Shown: positions 6,647-12,050 of the stretch, piece after piece
Layout: the number at the start of each line of letters is the position of its first letter
Position numbering within the stretch: the stretch's first letter is position 1
Source: Lachnospiraceae bacterium
Lineage (GTDB): Bacteria; Bacillota_A; Clostridia; Lachnospirales; Lachnospiraceae
DNA: 12,050 bases
Assembly (NCBI GenBank): GCA_024684065.1
Contig: JAIKXO010000262.1
Location: 1-12,050, forward strand
Direction of reading: 5' to 3'
The notes under the pieces: model-generated
Seen by the model: only the letters and a program-made list of their open reading frames with translations
What the model was told of the DNA's origin: nothing
The model's database searches: none
Translations under genes and position numbers: made by a program

Positions 6647-8806
6647 TTAGATCACGGCTAAAGCATATTTATTGCTCTCCGCGTCAAGAAATTTCCTGAT
6701 CCATTCCTTATCCGCAAGGTTCTCGGTCGCTTCCGCCATGCTGGATTCATCCGCGAACGCATCGAACTCCATCTGCTTCTCTGAAAGCCTGTCAAGCATG
6801 GCCTCATCCACCGTATCCTCACAGAGAAGGTGGTAAACGAGGACATTTCGGACCTGCCCCATGCGGTATACCCTTGAGATCGCCTGCGCGGTAAGGGAGG
6901 GCTTGATCTGCGGTTCGCAGAATATGACGATACTGGCTGACTGTATGTTTAACCCTGTACCTCCGGCCTGGATCTGGCATAAAAGGACGCTTCCATCCTG
7001 AGAATCATTAAATCTGTCTATCAGAAGCTGCCTTGCCCCTATCTCCGTGTCTCCGGTGATCTCACCGACACAGACATTCCCGAGCAGAGCCCTGACCTTA
7101 TCGATAGTATCCCTGAAAAACGAATAGATAAGGATCTTCCGGCCTTCCTCATTCGCTTCCCTGCAGATCTCAAGAAGCCTTACGGCCTTTGAGGACTCCT
7201 TAAGATCATCCTGTAAAAAAGAGACCCTCCTGAGCTTTGTGAAATTCTTCTCCCTTAAGGCCAGAATATAGGCATTCGTATCGGCTGCGGTCATAAGGCA
7301 CCATTCCTGCTCCTCCTCAATAGGCGGAAGCTCTGATAAAACCTGATCCCTCAGCCTTCTCAAATAAACCGGGGCAAGTATCTCCTTAAACTGCGGGGCA
7401 CGGCTTATCTGTGCCGCTCCCCTCACCTTTACGGACATATCGGGCCTCACGAAATCGATAAGCGAGCACATCTCATCGACACGGTTTTCCAGAGGGGTTC
7501 CGGTCATCATGACTATTCTTTCCGCCTCGTTTTCAAGCATGTGAATGTATCTGGTCCTCTGTGCCTCCGGGTTCTTGATATAATGGGCCTCATCTATCAC
7601 CAGCAGGGAAAGCTTCATATGGTTGTCGATCCTGTCTATTATCTTACCCATGGATTCATAATTTGTGACCGCAGCACCGCCGGTCTGCTGCCAGGAGGAA
7701 AAAGCCTCCTCCATATTATGGCCGTGAACAAGGAAAACCTGGATCGAACTGAATTTTTTTATTTCCCTGCACCAGTTCACAAGAACGCTTGCGGGACATA
7801 CAACGAGGAAAAAGCTCTGCCTGTCCTCCGAGTGGATATGTGTCATCGCGGCTATAGCCTGTACGGTCTTTCCAAGTCCCATCTCATCCCCTAAAAGTAC
7901 ACGCTTCTGATGAAGGATATACTTGGTGCCGAAGGCCTGGTATTCCCTGAGGTTTCCCTGAAACAGCCCAAGGTCAAGCGGATACTCGTCTATCTGCGCG
8001 GCAAGCTGAGCGGGAATGCTTGAATATATCAGCGGCTTCTCCGCTGTTCTTCCCGATATCTTTTCAAGAATTACATAGTGATCGGCGGCATTCCCCGAAA
8101 AATCCTTAAGTGCCTCCGGTATCGTGATTTCTGCCGCTTCCCTGTACATTGAGAGGAGATTTCTCACCCTCTCATAGAACCGGCTGTTTAAAAAATCCAG
8201 TATCTCATTTATCACGGAAACGGTCCGTGCCTTTTCCGCCCTGGAGGAAAAAATCCACTTTAAGCGGCCCGTGATGATCCCTATGGACAGGAAATGCTCG
8301 ACAGTTCCGTGAAGCTCCGAACTAAGAGGCGCGGCATCGGCCCTTATCAGCTCGCACTGCCTGTAGGACGCAAGGGCCTGTATCAGCCTGTTGTTTTTGG
8401 AATCGGTCTGCTGCCCGCCCTCCAAAACGGAGAGCCGTACTACGGAATACGGCGTAAGACGGGTAAGGAACTCAGCGATTATGTTGCGTATGGATTCGAC
8501 CTGCTTCTCTCCTATGCCTTCAATGGATAAGAGCTCCCAGTCGGAGGCCTTCGAAAGCTTAAGCAGGTCAGTATAGCCTGCTTCCTCAAGGGCGGAAACG
8601 CGGATGCCCGCTTTTGACCTTTTTAACTCTTCGACCGGAATTTCCGACAGCGATTCTCTTGCACTGTCAAGCGCCAGGTCGTTATATATGCTTTTTATCT
8701 TTATCTCCTGGCTTTCGCGGCTTAAAAACATCTCCTGAAAAGCCAGATCCAGGTCAGAAAGCGTCAGAAGAAGCCTTTTTGCATCCTTAAAATTCAGTTT
8801 TTCCAT
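6647..8806 (-). CDS. SNF2-family DEAD/DEAH-box helicase (Swi2/Snf2 ATPase) with N-terminal helix-hairpin-helix region
   Basis: A 719-residue double-stranded-DNA translocase of superfamily 2, acting in the cytoplasm. The N-terminal part (about 60-112) looks like helix-hairpin-helix DNA binding, with IEGIGEKQVESI at 95-106. The ATPase core begins near 285: GDEMGLGKT (motif I, 306-314), DEAH (motif II, 405-408), TGTPLENR (motif III, 435-442), AGGTGLNIQSA (motif V, 614-624) and QAISRVYRMGQ (motif VI, 641-651). All motifs are intact. There is no zinc-binding SWIM motif in the N-terminal region. The start ATG is preceded by a G-run (GGGGGG, 4 bases upstream), an untidy ribosome site. The gene follows the GLUG gene by 12 bases and is probably co-transcribed, although the two products have no obvious common task. 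It ends 12 bases from the convergent EAL gene. Role in repair or transcription recycling is a family-level guess. Confidence 0.94.
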   Translation of the reverse strand: MEKLNFKDAKRLLLTLSDLDLAFQEMFLSRESQEIKIKSIYNDLALDSARESLSEIPVEELKRSKAGIRVSALEEAGYTDLLKLSKASDWELLSIEGIGEKQVESIRNIIAEFLTRLTPYSVVRLSVLEGGQQTDSKNNRLIQALASYRQCELIRADAAPLSSELHGTVEHFLSIGIITGRLKWIFSSRAEKARTVSVINEILDFLNSRFYERVRNLLSMYREAAEITIPEALKDFSGNAADHYVILEKISGRTAEKPLIYSSIPAQLAAQIDEYPLDLGLFQGNLREYQAFGTKYILHQKRVLLGDEMGLGKTVQAIAAMTHIHSEDRQSFFLVVCPASVLVNWCREIKKFSSIQVFLVHGHNMEEAFSSWQQTGGAAVTNYESMGKIIDRIDNHMKLSLLVIDEAHYIKNPEAQRTRYIHMLENEAERIVMMTGTPLENRVDEMCSLIDFVRPDMSVKVRGAAQISRAPQFKEILAPVYLRRLRDQVLSELPPIEEEQEWCLMTAADTNAYILALREKNFTKLRRVSFLQDDLKESSKAVRLLEICREANEEGRKILIYSFFRDTIDKVRALLGNVCVGEITGDTEIGARQLLIDRFNDSQDGSVLLCQIQAGGTGLNIQSASIVIFCEPQIKPSLTAQAISRVYRMGQVRNVLVYHLLCEDTVDEAMLDRLSEKQMEFDAFADESSMAEATENLADKEWIRKFLDAESNKYALAVI

Positions 8807-8818
8807 TTTGCCCCCCGG

Positions 8819-11800
8819 TCAGGCCGGCTCTGAGTTTAAAAGCCTCCTCTTCCTGTGTTTGCCGATCTTTACAATGATCAAAAGCAGGATGAGCGCTCCC
8901 AGGATCCCTCCGGCTGTATAGGCGATCCTTAAGTATTTATCATAATCCCATTGTGCCGATACCACAAGCTCCACTGTATTCCCGGAAGAATCAAAAAGCT
9001 CATATCCGCCGAATTCCTCTGTATCCGCCTTTCTCCAGTCATTGCCGACTTTTACGTAGACAGTGGTGTTTTCTTCAGGCAAAGGCTGATATCTTATCTG
9101 ATGATTAAGCTCTCCGTCCTTCGGTATCTCTATAATGAAATGTTCATCTGCGTCCTTTATGGGAAGACCTATTGATACAACGTTCTCTACGGAAAGAGCA
9201 TCTCCTTCCTTAAATTTCCCGTCCACAAGTATGATGGACTGCCCGTTGTCCCTTAAGCGTTCTCCCGCAATGGTCGTAAGGTACCTGCGCTCTTCTGCCC
9301 CTACCTCCATATTCGAAGTGATATCGTTAAGCTCCTTTACGTCCCATTCGACATAACAGCCCGCAGGGACCTCGGGGACGGGGAAGTCGGATTCCTTTAT
9401 GCTTTTCCCGTGATCTACGTCTATCTCTCCCACTTTTTCGTCATTGACAATAAAGCTTACGGTAAAGCTTCTGAAACGTTCCGGCACCCCCTCAAACAAA
9501 AGAAGCTGTTCATAGCTTACAGGCTGCGCCTTTCCCTGATAGCTCGCGCCGTCGATCCCGCCGTAAGCATCGCCGTAAAAATAATTGCCTGTCAGATCCG
9601 AGATATCTTCCCTGTTACCGGCTATACCGCCATAATAATCCTCGGCTTCCTGTATGTTCGGTATCGCAAAACAGTCATAGATGTTGTTGCATTTTCCCGC
9701 TATGCCTCCCACATACTGCCTTCCGCTCACTATGCAGCTGGCAGCGCTTCTTTTTATCGTCGAAAGGGACTGCCCGGCTATGCCGCCCACATAGTCCCCT
9801 GAATTACTCATGGCTTTTCCGTAGTTCTCGCAGAAGATCACCGTGCCCATCTCCTGAAGCCCGGTGATACCTCCGCAATAGCTCTTCTCGGACTTCAGAT
9901 ATCCGTTATTTTTGTCATTTCTTATCACGCATTTCGTAAGATAGGTCGAGTTGAGCTTCCCGTCGTTTATTCCCGTGACATCGCTCTCGAGATCAAATTC
10001 ATATTCTATCGCCATGGTTCCGGCTATTCCGCCCACGTCAAGATCCCCTTCAACCCTTCCGTTATTGACCGAATCCGCCACGGTCCCGTCAATACAGGTT
10101 TCCGCCACATCCTCCGAATTATCCTCGACCGTGGCCGTGTAATCCATCTCAAGCGCCCCGTCGATCGCGTCGGTGATAAGCAGCATTAGCTTGTTGAACT
10201 GGTCGTTCACGCCGGAAAGATCCGCAATAAGCGTATCTGCGGTTCCGGCCATCTCCTGGTTTAGGAAGCCTAAGTTGTCCGAAATCCCCTGCATGCTGGA
10301 ATGAAGCGAATTTGTCCTTAAATGGAACTCATCTCCCAGATAAGGCAGGGAGATCCCGGGCTTTCCGTTCAGCTCAGAGACTATATCCTTTATTCCCTTC
10401 CCGGCTTCGCCTAACCCCGACACGGAGTTCTTTATATAACCGGCGGCGTTCCTTATGTCCGTGCGCTCCTGCTCTGCAAGATTATCCTCATATTTGAGGA
10501 TGAGATCGGACATTGTTTTTGCGTAATACTCCATCTGGGCTTCATAGTCGTCACCGTCGCCGTGTTCACGCCTGGCGTTCCCGCCATGATTATTCATGTA
10601 CTCTTCGTTTACTTTTCTGGTGATCTCCCCCTTAGGCTCCTCCTCCGTAATGGTGCTTAAGTTATACCTGGACCTGTCGGTCTTTATTGTTTCTTCAAGA
10701 TACGGATACCATGGAGCCTTTTTATCCTCGTCAGTCGGAAATTCCGAGGAAAGAACATCTCCGTCAAAGTGTCCCAGACCTGCCATATTTGCATATGCGC
10801 TTACATCTGCATCCACACCCGGCCAGTCAAGCCTTTTTTTCTCAGAGTCGTAAGGATACAGGTTTGAAAGCCCGGCTTCCGGATAATCTATGGGAGGAGA
10901 GGCCTTTTTTAATTTATTCCTGAAATCGGAATCCTCCGTCTTAAGCTCTTTGTTAAGGAACATGTAATTATAAGGACGTTCGGCTGCCTCTCTGGCTTTT
11001 TCGTAGTCCTTTGTAGCCTCCTCAAGCTGCTTCTTTGCGTACTGATAATCACCTCTGTCGGTATCGCTCATATATTTTTCAATATCAATGTCATTTACGG
11101 CTTTCACGATCTCACCGACAGATCCCTTTGCGTTCTCTGCAGATTCCGAAAGCCTGTCAAAAACGCCGCCGTCCTTGTCGAGCTCCTTTAACACAAAATC
11201 TATCCTGTTTATTGCCTCATTAGCTGAGGACATGGCTCCGTCAACAAAGGTCTCAGCGCTGTTCGCAAGAAAATTAGTATCGTCAAGAGCCTTGTCCGCA
11301 AAGGATTTTACAACGTTAAGCCGCATCGTTATTGTATCGGAGCTGGCTCCGGCATCCGACAGCGTGGTGTCTATCATGTCATGGAGACTGTTCACATTGG
11401 TCGTTATCTGGGCGATGATATCCTGGGTAAGATCCAGCTGGACATAAGGCTCCGCCTGCCCGACTATGCCCCCGACATCCTTTCTTCCGTATATCCGCCC
11501 TTCGTTAACGCAGTCCTCGATATATCCCGAAGATCTTCCGGCTATGCCGCCGGTATTATAGCCCACATGCTCGTATCCTACCGTACCCATATTTTTGCAT
11601 CCGCTTATCGCGCCAAGCGACAGCCCCGCTATCCCTCCGGTATCTATGGAGCCCCTGATATACGTGGTGGTGCTTTTCTTCCGGGTCTCGTTTCCGGTAA
11701 GCATGGAAAGCATGGATTCCTTATAGGTATCGAGGTTGATCTCCGAAAGAGCCGGCTCCGTGTCATCCACGCTCACGTTAACATTTCCCGCATTAACGCA

Positions 11801-12050
11801 AAAGGCGACGGCTCCCGCGTTTTCCCCGCAGATCCCCCCGGTATAGTGGACTCCCGTCACCCTGCCGTAGAAGCTGCAGCCGATGATACTGCCGTAGGTT
11901 TCATTAAATCCCGCGATACCTCCGACATAGTCCTTCCCCTTTACGGTACCCGCAAAGGAGCAGTTCTCAATGATCCCGTAATTGTCTCCGACTATCCCGC
12001 CGACGACCATGGGACTGCCTTCGGGATTAATATCTCCCTCCACGTTCAGA
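8819..12050 (-). CDS. Large GLUG-repeat surface protein with helical insert and C-terminal membrane anchor, 5' end beyond window
   Basis: The frame stays open at base 12050; the GTG at 12043 lies inside a repeat and is not the true start, so signal peptide and N-terminus are missing. Numbering from that GTG, the visible part has six GLUG units (14-197), a long mainly helical insert (about 203-637), five more GLUG units (about 670-810), a segment like a Listeria/InlB B-repeat (about 859-900, FIVNDEKVGEIDVDHGKS), a further beta-rich region, one membrane helix (about 1040-1059) and a basic tail starting KIGKHRKRR. This is the plan of a secreted protein held in the membrane with its bulk outside. 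GLUG repeats are short beta-helix turns found in bacterial surface proteins, often adhesins; adhesion here is inference. The insert has two amphipathic arms around a Pro/Trp/Tyr-rich middle. It is upstream of the helicase in a probable operon. No promoter is in the window. Confidence 0.85.
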   Translation of the reverse strand, partial: LNVEGDINPEGSPMVVGGIVGDNYGIIENCSFAGTVKGKDYVGGIAGFNETYGSIIGCSFYGRVTGVHYTGGICGENAGAVAFCVNAGNVNVSVDDTEPALSEINLDTYKESMLSMLTGNETRKKSTTTYIRGSIDTGGIAGLSLGAISGCKNMGTVGYEHVGYNTGGIAGRSSGYIEDCVNEGRIYGRKDVGGIVGQAEPYVQLDLTQDIIAQITTNVNSLHDMIDTTLSDAGASSDTITMRLNVVKSFADKALDDTNFLANSAETFVDGAMSSANEAINRIDFVLKELDKDGGVFDRLSESAENAKGSVGEIVKAVNDIDIEKYMSDTDRGDYQYAKKQLEEATKDYEKAREAAERPYNYMFLNKELKTEDSDFRNKLKKASPPIDYPEAGLSNLYPYDSEKKRLDWPGVDADVSAYANMAGLGHFDGDVLSSEFPTDEDKKAPWYPYLEETIKTDRSRYNLSTITEEEPKGEITRKVNEEYMNNHGGNARREHGDGDDYEAQMEYYAKTMSDLILKYEDNLAEQERTDIRNAAGYIKNSVSGLGEAGKGIKDIVSELNGKPGISLPYLGDEFHLRTNSLHSSMQGISDNLGFLNQEMAGTADTLIADLSGVNDQFNKLMLLITDAIDGALEMDYTATVEDNSEDVAETCIDGTVADSVNNGRVEGDLDVGGIAGTMAIEYEFDLESDVTGINDGKLNSTYLTKCVIRNDKNNGYLKSEKSYCGGITGLQEMGTVIFCENYGKAMSNSGDYVGGIAGQSLSTIKRSAASCIVSGRQYVGGIAGKCNNIYDCFAIPNIQEAEDYYGGIAGNREDISDLTGNYFYGDAYGGIDGASYQGKAQPVSYEQLLLFEGVPERFRSFTVSFIVNDEKVGEIDVDHGKSIKESDFPVPEVPAGCYVEWDVKELNDITSNMEVGAEERRYLTTIAGERLRDNGQSIILVDGKFKEGDALSVENVVSIGLPIKDADEHFIIEIPKDGELNHQIRYQPLPEENTTVYVKVGNDWRKADTEEFGGYELFDSSGNTVELVVSAQWDYDKYLRIAYTAGGILGALILLLIIVKIGKHRKRRLLNSEPA
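9614..10036 (-). repeat. GLUG repeat block 2 (five units)
   Basis: Five turns begin at residues 670 (VGGIAGTM), 723 (CGGITGLQ), 752 (VGGIAGQS), 778 (VGGIAGKC) and 804 (YGGIAGN). Cys residues at 738, 770 and 791 keep the same place in the unit as in block 1. The first unit is followed by a longer loop (about 680-720). Confidence 0.82.
10133..11437 (-). other. Helical insert between the two GLUG blocks
   Basis: About 435 residues without GLUG turns. The first arm (about 203-355) and second arm (about 500-637) are rich in Ala, Leu, Ile, Asp, Glu and Lys with heptad-like spacing; the middle (about 356-465) carries many Pro, Tyr and Trp and looks globular or extended. Two helical arms around a cap suggest an antiparallel coiled-coil spike. 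This is inference from composition only. Confidence 0.6.
11453..12004 (-). repeat. GLUG repeat block 1 (six units)
   Basis: Six copies of the turn (V/T)GGI(V/A/C)G begin at residues 14, 40, 68, 135, 164 and 190 of the visible protein. In five of them a Cys follows about 9-14 residues later (28, 56, 82, 149, 178). A 50-residue non-repeat stretch (about 88-133) interrupts the block after the third unit. Confidence 0.85.

Noticed and set aside
6647..8806. Idea that the SNF2 helicase marks a DISARM-like or other anti-phage system
   Set aside because: No methyltransferase, nuclease, phospholipase or other defence partner is present; the neighbours are a surface protein and a c-di-GMP enzyme.
11088..11447. 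Open frame of 119 codons on the plus strand opposite the GLUG insert
   Set aside because: Low-complexity Ser/Leu translation from the complement of helical coding sequence; no ribosome site or promoter.
8819..12043. GTG at 12043 as the start of the GLUG protein
   Set aside because: The frame continues to the window edge, the codon lies within repeat-like sequence, and no signal peptide follows it, although the protein has an outer-surface plan.

Overview
The window looks like chromosomal DNA from a Gram-positive anaerobe, most likely a clostridium of the Lachnospiraceae type. The grounds are inference: purine-rich GAGG-type ribosome sites, moderate base composition, a Ser/Thr kinase with a long insert between its ATP lysine and helix C, a GLUG-repeat surface protein, and a large PAS/GGDEF/EAL protein. 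No rRNA, tRNA, CRISPR array, transposase or other mobile element was seen, so this appears to be ordinary chromosome carrying signalling and surface genes.

Left block, minus strand: a transmembrane Ser/Thr protein kinase (2896 to 770) is followed 5 bases later by a PP2C-type phosphatase (764 to beyond base 1), whose ribosome site lies inside the last kinase codons. The phosphatase is cut by the window edge but its catalytic domain is visible in full. Together they form a writer/eraser pair. The kinase has a Thr-rich linker, one membrane helix, a 15-bp tandem repeat and a small acidic outer domain in place of the usual PASTA repeats.

Centre: a 390-base divergent control region (2897 to 3286) carries one promoter for each direction and a group of GGATCC-centred repeats. 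To its right on the plus strand lies a 1115-residue c-di-GMP protein. Its EAL phosphodiesterase domain keeps the catalytic residues and sits between two GGDEF domains that have both lost the cyclase signature, together with several PAS-like sensor segments. It ends 12 bases from the convergent helicase gene, with no intergenic terminator.

Right block, minus strand: a large GLUG-repeat protein (open at the right edge, ending at 8819) is followed 12 bases later by a SNF2-family helicase (8806 to 6647), so the two are probably co-transcribed. The GLUG protein has two blocks of short beta-helix repeats separated by a helical insert of about 430 residues, then an outer beta-rich region, a membrane helix and a basic tail.

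The common theme is signalling at the envelope: reversible Ser/Thr phosphorylation, c-di-GMP breakdown and a membrane-anchored surface protein. A direct functional link between the three blocks is not shown by the sequence. Several starts were re-assigned from ribosome sites and promoters: kinase at 2896 rather than GTG 2908, EAL protein at 3287 rather than 3254, and the GLUG protein treated as 5'-incomplete.
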